64,000 nucleotides of DNA from Lysobacterales bacterium (lineage in GTDB: Bacteria > Pseudomonadota > Gammaproteobacteria > Xanthomonadales > SZUA-5). Below, in pieces: positions 25,611 through 34,097 of this stretch. The position numbers and the translations under genes are program-made. Numbering within the stretch: position 1 is the stretch's first letter; each line of letters begins with the position of its first letter. Below the pieces are notes generated by a model. It made no database searches and was not told where the DNA came from. It saw nothing but the letters and a program-made list of their open reading frames with translations. Location: contig JALHMG010000012.1 in assembly GCA_022844135.1 (NCBI GenBank), positions 43,657 through 107,656 on the forward strand, in the 5' to 3' direction.

Positions 25611-27353
25611 TCAGGCAAACTGCAATCGCGCCAGTTCCGCATACAGCCCGCCCTGCGCCAGTAACTCGTCGTGTGTGCCGCTGGCGACAATGCGACCGCC
25701 ATCGAGCACGATAATGCGATCGGCTTTTCGCACCGTGGCCAGGCGATGAGCGATCACAAGCGTGGTACGGCCCTGCATCAGTCGTTCCAGCGCCTGTTGT
25801 ACAGCGCGTTCGCTTTGCGCATCGAGTGCGCTGGTGGCTTCGTCGAGGAGCAGAATCGACGCATCGCGCAAGAGCGCCCGCGCGATGACGATGCGCTGCT
25901 GCTGCCCGCCTGACAATCGAACGCCGCGTTCGCCCAAATAAGTATCCAGGCCCTCGGGCAGTGCTTCCAAAAATTCCAACGCCTCGGCGGCGCGCGCGGC
26001 CGCGATGACCTCCTCGCGCGTTGCGCTAGGCCGGCCATAGGCGATGTTCGCCAGCGCTGTGGTGCCGAAAATCACCGGGTCCTGGGGCACCAGGGCGAAC
26101 AGGCCGCGCAAGTCCTCGACACGCAGCTCGCGAAGGTCTACGCCGTCGATCGCAATGCGCCCCGACTGCGGATCGTAGAACCGCAGCAGCAGTTGGAACA
26201 GCGTCGATTTGCCGGCGCCGCTTGGCCCCACCAGGGCCACCGTCTCGCCGCGCGCGATGTTGAGATCGATACCGTCCAGCGCGGCTTTGTCCGGGCGCGA
26301 CGGATAGTGAAATCGCACGCCGGAAAAGACGATGCCGTCGCGTAGCGATGGCGCCACGGCGGGGGCAGGTGGATCGGCGATCGATGCACGCATTTCCAGC
26401 AATTCGGCGAGACGACCCATAGCACCGGATGCGCGCTGCACATCGCCCCAAACTTCGCTGACTGCGCCAACTGAGCCGGCTGCGATGACGGCATAGAGAA
26501 CGAATTGCCCCAACTCGCCGCCCGAAAGCGTGCCTGCGAGCACTGCTTTGGCGCCAATCCAGAGCACCACCACCACCGCTCCGAAGACCAGCAGGATAGC
26601 CACGGCGGTGAGCATTGCGCGCATGCGAATGCGCCGCTTGGCCGTCGCCAACGTGCGCCGTACGGCATCGCCGAAGCGTTGCGATTCGCGTGCTTCAGCG
26701 ACATTCGCTTGCACCGTATGCATCGCATTGAAGGTCTCGCCTGCGATCGCGGAGCTGTCGGCGATGCGGTCCTGGCTTTCGCGCGACAGCTTTTCCACGC
26801 GCCGCCCAAACAGCAATATCGGTGCGATTACCGCCGGGATGCCGATCACGATCAGCATCGACAGTTTGGGGCTGGTGATCACCAGCATGATCATCGCGCC
26901 AACCAGCATCACCAAGCTGCGCAGCGCCACCGAGGCGCTCGACCCGACCACCGTCTGGATCAGCTCGGTATCGGTCGATAAGCGCGAGATCAACTCGCCA
27001 CTTCGGGTGGTTTCGAAGAATTTCAGATCTTGACGCAGCAAATGGTCGTACACCGCGCGGCGCAGATCGGCCATGACCAGCTCGCCGATGCGCGTCACAA
27101 AATAGAAGCGCGCTGCAGTGCCGATCGCCAACACCACGGCAACCAAAAGCAGCGCGACGAAGTAGCGATCCACGAAAGCCGCGTTGGCGGCCGAGAAACC
27201 ATGGTCGATCATCTGACCGACGGCGCTTGGCAACGACAAGGACGCAGTGGCCGCCAGCAGCAGAAAACAGATCGCCGCTACGACGAGGCCGCTGTAGGGA
27301 CGTAAGAAGGGCAGCAACGCTGCCAATGGTTTGACGCTGCGCCGCTCAGTCAT
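25611..27353 (-). CDS. ABC exporter, fused membrane and ATPase domains (MsbA-like)
   Basis: A 580-residue half-transporter. Six membrane helices span about residues 15-310. The nucleotide-binding domain follows with Walker A GPSGAGKST, Q-loop LVPQDPVIF, signature LSGGQQQR, Walker B ILLLDEATSALD and H-loop IAHRLATVRKADRI. It should act as a homodimer exporting lipid, drug or peptide; the closest architecture is the MsbA/LmrA type, and the substrate cannot be read from sequence. The start overlaps the end of the small upstream membrane-protein gene, suggesting coupled translation. Confidence 0.92.
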   Translation of the reverse strand: MTERRSVKPLAALLPFLRPYSGLVVAAICFLLLAATASLSLPSAVGQMIDHGFSAANAAFVDRYFVALLLVAVVLAIGTAARFYFVTRIGELVMADLRRAVYDHLLRQDLKFFETTRSGELISRLSTDTELIQTVVGSSASVALRSLVMLVGAMIMLVITSPKLSMLIVIGIPAVIAPILLFGRRVEKLSRESQDRIADSSAIAGETFNAMHTVQANVAEARESQRFGDAVRRTLATAKRRIRMRAMLTAVAILLVFGAVVVVLWIGAKAVLAGTLSGGELGQFVLYAVIAAGSVGAVSEVWGDVQRASGAMGRLAELLEMRASIADPPAPAVAPSLRDGIVFSGVRFHYPSRPDKAALDGIDLNIARGETVALVGPSGAGKSTLFQLLLRFYDPQSGRIAIDGVDLRELRVEDLRGLFALVPQDPVIFGTTALANIAYGRPSATREEVIAAARAAEALEFLEALPEGLDTYLGERGVRLSGGQQQRIVIARALLRDASILLLDEATSALDAQSERAVQQALERLMQGRTTLVIAHRLATVRKADRIIVLDGGRIVASGTHDELLAQGGLYAELARLQFA

Positions 27354-27555
27354 CGTGCGCTCGCTGCAGCACGCGCGCCAACCAGAATGTCACCACTGGG
27401 AACGTAATGCCGATCAACCACCAATCCCAGTTGGTGCGGTTTTGATTGAGCGTCTGATAGGCCGCCAGCGACAGTATCGTCAAGCCGCCGATCACGCCCG
27501 CGAGCCGCAGTGCCAGCACGCACAGGCGTTGCCATGTAGTGAGCTTCGGTTCCAT
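27346..27555 (-). CDS. Small two-helix membrane protein upstream of the ABC exporter
   Basis: A 69-residue protein from ATG 27555 (MEPKLTTWQRLCVLALRL), with two membrane helices (about 9-31 and 40-62) and a charged C-terminus (ARVLQRAHDD). A longer upstream start exists, but it would add 28 residues of low-complexity Arg/Pro sequence, so it was not used. Its 3' end overlaps the exporter start by 8 bases, which argues for one coupled transcript. I do not recognise the family. It might be an accessory subunit of the exporter, which is inferred from position only. Confidence 0.6.
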   Translation of the reverse strand: MEPKLTTWQRLCVLALRLAGVIGGLTILSLAAYQTLNQNRTNWDWWLIGITFPVVTFWLARVLQRAHDD

Positions 27556-27774
27556 AGCGCGAAGATACACGCGGGGCACAAGGGTCGGTGCTCGGGGACG
27601 CATGCCGAGCGGCGGCCGAGCGTTTCGCCAACGCCTCAAAAGTCGCCAGTTGCGATTGCCCGACTATCGTGACACGTTGTGGCCCCGTTTCCCGTTCTTC
27701 ACCATGCGGTTCTTTTCACGTTTTTCTGACTGCCTGCCGACGCCCGGCGGCCCTTATACTGCTGAGATTGCTCC

Positions 27775-27787
27775 GGAGGATGCCTCC
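27775..27787 (+). promoter_or_regulatory. Ribosome-binding-site hairpin (GGAGG-ATG-CCTCC)
   Basis: The Shine-Dalgarno sequence GGAGG (27775-27779) is the exact complement of CCTCC (27783-27787), with the putative start ATG as the three-base loop. Formed in mRNA, this would hide the ribosome site of the gene coupled to the GGDEF/EAL gene. The zero spacing between GGAGG and ATG suggests that the in-frame GTG at 27792 may be the real start. A possible -10 box TATACT lies at 27755-27760. Confidence 0.35.
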
Positions 27788-28316
27788 CCGCGTGGTCAGC
27801 GTTTCAGTGTTGGAAAATGCGGCGAACCTTCGCACCAGCGGCGAACAGCGCGTCCCAGATGGTCTGTACGAGCATGTGCTCGAATCGGCAAGCAATCTGG
27901 TCATTCTCGATACGCCGCATGGCGACGATGTGCTCAGCAATTTTCGGCAGATGGCGCAGCGGCGCGGGCATTCGGTTTACGCGTGGAACCCGGACTTGGG
28001 ATTAGCGAGCCTGCGCGAACACGGGATCACCGTCGCGGGCAGCAAACGCCTGCCTGACGCACTGCGGTTCGTTTTGCAGTCGAGCCACTTCGGCGTGTAC
28101 GTTTTCCCATCCGACAAGCGCGAGTTCACGCCGCAGATCATCGCGCTGCTCCGCCAAATTGCGCGCGGCAAAGACGGCGGCGATAAGCGTGTGGTCGTGA
28201 TGGGGCAGGGGATCGAGATCAATTCGCCGCTCGATCGCATGGCCACGTTGGTGGTGCATAAACACGGCCCATCGGAGCGATTCCGCCTCCGGGACGGGCG
28301 ATGGATACGCGGATGA
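27780..28316 (+). CDS. Protein of unknown function coupled to a GGDEF/EAL gene
   Basis: A 178-residue soluble protein (or 174 residues from GTG 27792). Alternating strands and helices, such as SNLVILDTPHGDDVLSNFRQMA and RVVVMGQGIEINSPLDRMATLVVH, suggest a Rossmann-like alpha/beta fold, but there is no Walker A motif and I do not recognise the family. It ends in FRLRDGRWIRG. The stop overlaps the start of the next gene (ATGA at 28313), so it is translationally coupled to the cyclic-di-GMP protein and may modulate or sense for it. Confidence 0.7.
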   Translation: MPPRVVSVSVLENAANLRTSGEQRVPDGLYEHVLESASNLVILDTPHGDDVLSNFRQMAQRRGHSVYAWNPDLGLASLREHGITVAGSKRLPDALRFVLQSSHFGVYVFPSDKREFTPQIIALLRQIARGKDGGDKRVVVMGQGIEINSPLDRMATLVVHKHGPSERFRLRDGRWIRG

Positions 28317-30817
28317 GCGAGCTGAAACGCCAGGCTGGGGTGTTGATCGTCGCCAGCAATCGCGATGACCGGCGCGTGTTGTTCGATTCCTTCGACGGCG
28401 CCGAATTCGAAGCGATTTACACCGCGCGCGATGTCGCGCAAGCGCACGGGTTGTTATCGCAAGATCCGGAACTTGCGTTGATCTTTATCGAGTTCCTCGA
28501 TCCTTATGCTGAAGCCGAAGGGCTGTGCCGACTGCTTGCCGGGCATCCGCGTTGGCGCAAAGTGCCGCGAATCGGCGTACTGCCCGTGGGCGCATTGCCG
28601 CCCGGCTCGCAAGGCGGACCTGATGCACCGGTTGCATGCTGGATCAAGAGCCCGGTAAGCGCCGCCGAGGCGCTGCGCCAAGCGCGCGAATTGATGGCGC
28701 CAGCCGCAGCTGCTGTGCCCACCGATATCGGCCATTGGTTGGAGCTTTTCGATACGCCTGCGGTGGTGGTGGATAGCGCCAGCGACAAATTGCTCAAGGT
28801 AAATCGAAAGGCCTTGGAGTTGCTGCACATCGAGGCCGATGCCGTGGAGCACCAATCGAGTCGTTTGCTGATCGGCGAGCTGCCGGCGGTGCGTCCTGAG
28901 TCTCTGGGGCTGGGCGAGGCGCGCATCGAAACCGGTGCTGGTCCGCGCCTGGTCGGGCTGGCCGCAGTAGGCTTGGGCGATTCGCAGCGACTGGTGATGT
29001 TGACCGCCAGCGGTCATGCTTCGTCGCCTATCGAATTGCTGGCGCAATTGACGCGCACTGGCATCGATGCGACTGCCGTGCCACCGGTACTCAAGCGCTT
29101 GATCGCCGACTACGGACTGGACCTGTTTTACGTATGCATCGAGCGCGGCGGCAATGAAACTGAGCCGCAGGTGCTGGCGGCATACCCGCGCAACAACGAT
29201 GGCGGCATGTACAGCGTGTGGCAGACCGATGTTTACCGACGCGTACTTGGCGCCGCAGAAGTAAGCGTAGCGCAGGATTTGGGTACGCGCTTGCAAGACG
29301 CGTTATTCAAACAGATGCGCTTGCAGTCGCTGTGCGCCGTACCGATGTTCGGCGAAGGCCAGCGTGCGCTCGGAGCGCTCATCGCCGGCAGCCGCAAGGC
29401 CCAACCGCGCGCGGCGGAATTGCTCGCCGTGCTGCGGCTGGTGGGCTCGCATTTGGCGATGCAAGCTCTGGTTGCGCGCTTCCGATCGGACTCGCGATAC
29501 CAGGGACTGCACGACTCGCTGACGCGCCTGCCCAATCGCCTGCTGTTCAACGATCGGTTGCAAACCGCGCTGGCCGAAGCCGGCCGCAGCGGCGAGTTGT
29601 TCGCGGTGCTGTTCGTCGATCTCGATCGATTCAAGACCATCAACGACAGCCTTGGTCATTCGGTAGGCGATCAAGTGTTGATTGGTGTCTCCAAGCGCCT
29701 GCGCGCCAGCGTGCGCGCCTCCGACACCATCGCGCGTTATGCCGGAGATGAGTTCACGGTGGTGCTGCGCCACATCGTGCAACGCGACGATGTAATGCGG
29801 ATCGCCGACAAGATCGTGCGCGTGCTGGAAACACCGCTCACGCTGGCCGATGGCCGCGAATTGCAGATCACGGCCAGCATCGGCATCAGCTTTTATCCGG
29901 ACGATGGTACCGACGCCGAAACCCTGCTCAAGCACGCCGATGTGGCGATGTACAGCGCCAAGGGCTTGGGCCGAAACACTTATCAGGCATACGTGGCCGT
30001 GCCGGAAGAATCGCACCGCCAGCGGCTCGACCTGGAATCCAAGCTGCGTGTCGCCGAGCGCAATAACGAGCTGCGGGTCTACTACCAGCCGCAAATGGAC
30101 GCGCAGACCGAAGATATCCTCGGAATGGAGTCGCTGATCCGTTGGGAGCACCCGGAACTGGGATTGATCTCGCCTGGATTCTTTATCCCGATCGCCGAAG
30201 ACACGGGTCTCATCGTGCCGATCGGCGAGTGGATCTTGCGAGCTGCCTGTATGGACGCAAAGCGCTGGATCGATAAATTCAACGTGCCGCTCCGGGTCAG
30301 CGTCAATTTGTCCGCGCTGCAACTGCGCCAGCCGAACTTGGTTGAAATTGTTGCCAGCGCGTTGCGCGACGCGAACTTACCAGGCGAGTTCCTGGATCTC
30401 GAGGTCACCGAAAGCATCAACATCAAGGACATCCCAAATTTGATGGACTTGCTCGGCGCGCTGCGGGAGCTCGGCTGCCATATCGCCATCGACGACTTTG
30501 GGACGGGTCAATCTTCGCTCGACTACATCAAGCGTTTCCCAGCCGATCGGATCAAGATCGACCAGACCTTTGTGCGCAATATCGGGGTCGATCCGGCGGA
30601 TGAGGCCATCGTCAAAGCCACAATCAATATGGCGCGCAACATGGATCGGATCGTTGTCGCCGAGGGCGTCGAAACCGAAGATCACTTCAAGTTTTTGCGC
30701 GAGCACGGCTGCCAGGAACTGCAAGGCTATCTGTTCTGCCGGCCGCTTCCGGCAGCGAGTTTCGAGAATTTACTGACCGAACGCGCCAAGATGATTGCCG
30801 AGATCCACGCCGGATAA
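28313..30817 (+). CDS. GGDEF-EAL cyclic-di-GMP protein with receiver-like and sensor domains
   Basis: An 834-residue protein. ATG 28313 is chosen for its ATGA overlap; ATG 28301 is also possible. Residues about 8-125 look like a receiver (GVLIVASNRDD; conserved Lys in CWIKSPVS), but the phospho-acceptor position reads FIEFLDP, so Asp may be replaced by Glu. A PAS-like (about 140-240) and a GAF-like region (about 265-395) follow. The GGDEF domain has RYAGDEFTVVL (AGDEF variant). The EAL domain has GMESLIRWEHP (ESL variant), LDLEVTES, IAIDDFGTGQSSL and VAEGVETEDHF, so the catalytic metal ligands are kept and phosphodiesterase activity is likely. It has no membrane segments. Confidence 0.9.
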   Translation: MSELKRQAGVLIVASNRDDRRVLFDSFDGAEFEAIYTARDVAQAHGLLSQDPELALIFIEFLDPYAEAEGLCRLLAGHPRWRKVPRIGVLPVGALPPGSQGGPDAPVACWIKSPVSAAEALRQARELMAPAAAAVPTDIGHWLELFDTPAVVVDSASDKLLKVNRKALELLHIEADAVEHQSSRLLIGELPAVRPESLGLGEARIETGAGPRLVGLAAVGLGDSQRLVMLTASGHASSPIELLAQLTRTGIDATAVPPVLKRLIADYGLDLFYVCIERGGNETEPQVLAAYPRNNDGGMYSVWQTDVYRRVLGAAEVSVAQDLGTRLQDALFKQMRLQSLCAVPMFGEGQRALGALIAGSRKAQPRAAELLAVLRLVGSHLAMQALVARFRSDSRYQGLHDSLTRLPNRLLFNDRLQTALAEAGRSGELFAVLFVDLDRFKTINDSLGHSVGDQVLIGVSKRLRASVRASDTIARYAGDEFTVVLRHIVQRDDVMRIADKIVRVLETPLTLADGRELQITASIGISFYPDDGTDAETLLKHADVAMYSAKGLGRNTYQAYVAVPEESHRQRLDLESKLRVAERNNELRVYYQPQMDAQTEDILGMESLIRWEHPELGLISPGFFIPIAEDTGLIVPIGEWILRAACMDAKRWIDKFNVPLRVSVNLSALQLRQPNLVEIVASALRDANLPGEFLDLEVTESINIKDIPNLMDLLGALRELGCHIAIDDFGTGQSSLDYIKRFPADRIKIDQTFVRNIGVDPADEAIVKATINMARNMDRIVVAEGVETEDHFKFLREHGCQELQGYLFCRPLPAASFENLLTERAKMIAEIHAG

Positions 30818-30820
30818 TGG

Positions 30821-31567
30821 CTAACGCAGGGCCTGCAGAATCGATCCGGCTTCATCGGACCACTCGCGTTGCGCTTTCTGGTAATACTTGGGCGCCACCC
30901 GCACGCGTTTGCGCACTTTTTCCAGCACCGATTTGGCCTCGTCGATGCGGTGCTCGGTAATCAGCAGCCGCGCATAGCGCACGCGTGCCTCCTCGCCTGG
31001 ATAGCTCTCTTCGAGCGCCGCGTACTCGTTCAGTGCCTCGTCGGCGCGACCGAGTGCTTCGAGCGCACGCGCGAATAGCAGGTGACCATCGCTTGAACGG
31101 AATTCGGGATTGAATTGGATCAAGCGCGTCAAGGTTTCATGCGTCTTTTGCGCCTTGCCCTGAGCGAACTGCGCTTGAGCCAGCGCCAGCAGAAGATCGG
31201 GCGCATGCGCGTTCAGACCCGTCAGGCACTGCGCAAATATCTCCTCTGCCTCTTTGGCCTCACCGAGCGCCAGAAACTCCGCGCCCAGGTTCATCTTGTT
31301 CTGCACCGTTTCGGCCCGCGACAACTCGTCCCGCAGCTTGCGTAGATCGCGCGTCGGGTCGAGTTTCCTGATCGCGCCACGAGCGGCGCGGCGTGCTCTG
31401 GGATCGTTGCCGAGATCGGGCAGGATTTGCGTCACGATGTAAACCGCAGCGCCCAAGCCCATTCCGAGCACAATGATCCACGCCCACCAGTAGGGACGAC
31501 CCGATCGGACCATGTGCACCAGGCACACGAACTGTAGAACCAAGGACAGCACAAACAGCACAGGCAT
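30821..31567 (-). CDS. Membrane-anchored TPR protein
   Basis: A 248-residue protein. It has two N-terminal membrane helices (about 1-17 and 25-48; GRPYWWAWIIVLGMGLGAAVYIV), then a basic linker, then at least three tetratricopeptide units (MNLGAEFLALGEAKEAEEIF; LLLALAQAQFAQGKAQKTHETL; LLFARALEALGRADEALNEYAAL; YARLLITEHRIDEAKSVLEKV). The layout matches a common family of inner-membrane TPR proteins of unknown role with a cytoplasmic TPR domain for protein contacts. Its stop is 3 bases from the stop of the convergent GGDEF/EAL gene. Confidence 0.8.
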   Translation of the reverse strand: MPVLFVLSLVLQFVCLVHMVRSGRPYWWAWIIVLGMGLGAAVYIVTQILPDLGNDPRARRAARGAIRKLDPTRDLRKLRDELSRAETVQNKMNLGAEFLALGEAKEAEEIFAQCLTGLNAHAPDLLLALAQAQFAQGKAQKTHETLTRLIQFNPEFRSSDGHLLFARALEALGRADEALNEYAALEESYPGEEARVRYARLLITEHRIDEAKSVLEKVRKRVRVAPKYYQKAQREWSDEAGSILQALR

Positions 31568-32019
31568 GGAGATCGCCTCCCGGACTCGGTAGCAAGTTTA
31601 AGCTTCTTTCCGAACGAAACGATTCAGCGCGCCTCTTGGAAATGAAGGATCTGTCGCGCTGATGCATTTGCGCATTGAGGCTTGTCTGGATCGGATCGAT
31701 CGAACGCGGCACTGCGCGGTAGCGCACAGTTGACGCGGAGCATCGTCATTCAGTCAGTCGATTGTGGCCTTATTGAGGCGGCACGATTTATTCGCTAACC
31801 GAAGCGGGGGCGGGGGTCACGGGCTGAGCATGAACACTTTCCTAAGCTCTTCCCTGCGTCTGACAGGGCTAAAGCGGCCATCGGCATAGACGAAAAGTTT
31901 GGCCCCTGCCCCCCGCGCCCTGCCCCGTCGCTGAACAAAATCGCCGGATAGTTCTGGCCGGATCAATAGTAGGGCTAGCATGACGGTTGCGGCTTTCCGC
32001 TCAATCGAGGAACACGGAT
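31568..32019. other. 452-bp intergenic region without a supported gene
   Basis: This is the gap between the divergent TPR and DUF3011 genes. It should hold both promoters, but I see no convincing -35/-10 pair. There are G-rich and C-rich tracts around 31804-31815 and 31906-31928. The short open frames on both strands lack ribosome-binding sites and recognisable content. Confidence 0.4.
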
Positions 32020-32988
32020 ATGAAACGAACATGGTGGTTGTTGCTGGTGGCATTTTTTGCCGGCGCGGCTATGGCACAGCCCAATACCAAGGCGTACGCG
32101 CCCGAGGACCTGAACAAGCTGACGCAGCCGGAACAAATTCGTGTGCTTGAGAAACAATACGCGGAGCTGTCCGGCGGCCGGCAGTTGCCGGAAGATCAGC
32201 TGGAGTTCTATCTCGAACAGATTCCGCGTGGCTGGACCTATGCGCAAATCACGCAAGATATGTCGCAGTCGATACGCGACCGAGTCGATGGCGTCACGTT
32301 CCCCGATCAGGAAGCCACTCGGCCCAACTGGAATACGCCGGGATGGACCACACAACCGCCAGTGCGCGGTCAGGTCATTGAGTGCGAGTCGCGCGATGGT
32401 CGATATCGCGAATGCGCCAGTGGATTCTTCAACCCGCCGACGATCGATCGCCAGATCTCGTCGACGCGCTGTGTCGAAGGGCGCAACTGGGGCCATCGGC
32501 CGGGCGTCATTTGGGTCTCTGGCGGCTGCCGGGCGCGTTTCATCGAGGCTGCACCGTTGGTTGGTCAGGTGCCAGAAGTGACCTGCCAGAGCGTGCGCGG
32601 CTATCGCGAGTGCAACGTCGCATTCCGAGGGCCGGCAACCTTGGTGCGGCAAGTGAGCGGCAGCAGCTTGTGTGTCGAAGGTCGCACCTGGGGTCAGCGT
32701 CCGGGCCTGATTTGGGTTGATCGTGGCTGTTCCGGTGTGTTCTCTGAGGGTTATCGGCCGAGCGGTGGGTTCTATGACCCCAATCAGTACAACCAGAATG
32801 TGGTCGACTGTGCGAGTCTCGACGGCGCTTATACGCTGTGCAGCTGGAACGAGCGCTTTGGCCAGCCGTTCTTGATCGAGCAGTACTCGCTGCGTGCCTG
32901 CGTCGAAGGCGTGTCGTGGGGTTACACACCGCGCCGCGGCCTGTGGGTAGACCGAGGCTGTCGCGCTCGTTTCGGTGCGCGCCGATAA
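32020..32988 (+). CDS. Secreted protein with three DUF3011 repeats
   Basis: A 322-residue protein with a signal peptide (MKRTWWLLLVAFFAGAAMA) and GAGG 9 bases upstream of ATG 32020. Residues about 20-105 are a helical region. Three DUF3011 units of about 55-65 residues follow: VIECESRDGRYREC ... CVEGRNWGHRPGVIWVSGGC; VTCQSVRGYREC ... CVEGRTWGQRPGLIWVDRGC; VVDCASLDGAYTLC ... CVEGVSWGYTPRRGLWVDRGC. Each has four Cys that probably form two disulfides, plus the WG...IWV..GCRA(R)F core. The function of DUF3011 is not known; it is found in periplasmic or secreted proteins. Confidence 0.85.
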   Translation: MKRTWWLLLVAFFAGAAMAQPNTKAYAPEDLNKLTQPEQIRVLEKQYAELSGGRQLPEDQLEFYLEQIPRGWTYAQITQDMSQSIRDRVDGVTFPDQEATRPNWNTPGWTTQPPVRGQVIECESRDGRYRECASGFFNPPTIDRQISSTRCVEGRNWGHRPGVIWVSGGCRARFIEAAPLVGQVPEVTCQSVRGYRECNVAFRGPATLVRQVSGSSLCVEGRTWGQRPGLIWVDRGCSGVFSEGYRPSGGFYDPNQYNQNVVDCASLDGAYTLCSWNERFGQPFLIEQYSLRACVEGVSWGYTPRRGLWVDRGCRARFGARR

Positions 32989-32994
32989 CGTTTT

Positions 32995-33026
32995 GCAGCG
33001 AGGACCGCTGTTGCGGTCCTCGCTGC
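32995..33026. terminator. Terminator-like hairpin between convergent genes
   Basis: Perfect 14-bp stem GCAGCGAGGACCGC / GCGGTCCTCGCTGC with loop TGTT, 7 bases after the DUF3011 gene stop and before the convergent CHAD gene stop. Only a short TTC follows on the plus strand, so termination strength is uncertain. Its position between convergent genes suits a bidirectional transcript end. Confidence 0.65.
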
Positions 33027-33079
33027 TTCAGATGTGGTAAGCACGGATTTCGGCTGCTTTTCTTTCCTGCAACCTGCGC

Positions 33080-33922
33080 TTAGAACTTCACCGTCTCGGC
33101 GCGCAGCAATCGTGCGGCGCGGCGGTCATTGCGCTTGGCGAGGGCATAGCGGTGGGTGCGGGTGTACTTGCGCACCGCCGCGCGTGTGGTCGGATCGAGC
33201 CCGGCGTGAGCGATAGCGCGCTCGACCTGCGCCAGATCGTTCTCGTCGCCCATTTGCTGGACCAGCATTTTGAGGCGCTTAAGATCGATGTTGGTCGGCG
33301 CAAACAGCTGTGCCTGCAGGAGAAAAATGCGCACCCGGCCACGCCAGGAATGGCGTCGCACCGCACCTTTGGTTCCGAAGCATTTCTCGCCTTCTTGGGC
33401 TGCGCGTCGATACGCGCGTTTCAGGCCGCGTCGGATCTCGCGTGCGTCGACATCGTGTAAAGGCCAAGTCGGTATCGATCGGATCAATACTGCCAAGCCT
33501 TCTCGAAGTCGCGTGAATGCGAGACCCCGGCGTGGGTGCCGGCGCCAGAGTTGGGCTTTGCGTGTCTTCAGGTCCACCAGCGCAGTGGCCAGCACGGGCT
33601 TCAGCTCTGCGGTGTCGCGCTTGCGCGCCAACTTCTCGAGTGCAGCAATGCGCGAGGCTGCGTCTCGCAGCGGGCCGAGCGTGCGGCGCAGTGCGCGCAG
33701 AGATTGATCGGTGTCCTTGAGCGCTGCGCGGCGACTGGCCGACAACAAGCGCAACCACGCCCGGACACGCCGTATGCTCTTGCGCGACTCGTGGACGGCG
33801 ACATCGCGGTTGCCGCGGTCGGCAGTCAGGCGCGCATGCGCATCCTCAAGCTCACGGAGGCACGCGGCGCGGAGGGTTTCACCAAAATCGTTGACGGAAC
33901 GGGAACTTTCCAAATGAGTCAC
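33080..33922 (-). CDS. CHAD domain protein
   Basis: About 280 residues from GTG 33922; upstream in-frame starts up to 34024 exist, but the extra residues look non-coding. It has the helical CHAD pattern with conserved His and basic residues: VHESRKSIRRVRAWLRLL, LRRTLGPLRDAASRIAAL, YRRAAQEGEKCFG, HSWRGRVRIFLLQAQLF and LVQQMGDENDLAQVERAI. CHAD domains bind inorganic polyphosphate through these basic helices and often localise to polyphosphate granules. No CYTH domain is fused. It ends with ARLLRAETVKF. It is divergent from the acyltransferase gene. Confidence 0.82.
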   Translation of the reverse strand: MTHLESSRSVNDFGETLRAACLRELEDAHARLTADRGNRDVAVHESRKSIRRVRAWLRLLSASRRAALKDTDQSLRALRRTLGPLRDAASRIAALEKLARKRDTAELKPVLATALVDLKTRKAQLWRRHPRRGLAFTRLREGLAVLIRSIPTWPLHDVDAREIRRGLKRAYRRAAQEGEKCFGTKGAVRRHSWRGRVRIFLLQAQLFAPTNIDLKRLKMLVQQMGDENDLAQVERAIAHAGLDPTTRAAVRKYTRTHRYALAKRNDRRAARLLRAETVKF

Positions 33923-34097
33923 ATTTTCACCGAAGCGGCTCTTGAAGCGCCCTTGAGCCAAGGAGGCGCGCGCGAAGCGTGCGGGGTTTTGGCCGATACG
34001 TTGGTTGTCGGCGAGCGGAGCCAAGCATGCTCGTCGGTCTGAGGCGAAGCCTCGCTAAGTGTGCTGTCGTCCATGCATGCCAGCGTCGCGCGCAAAC

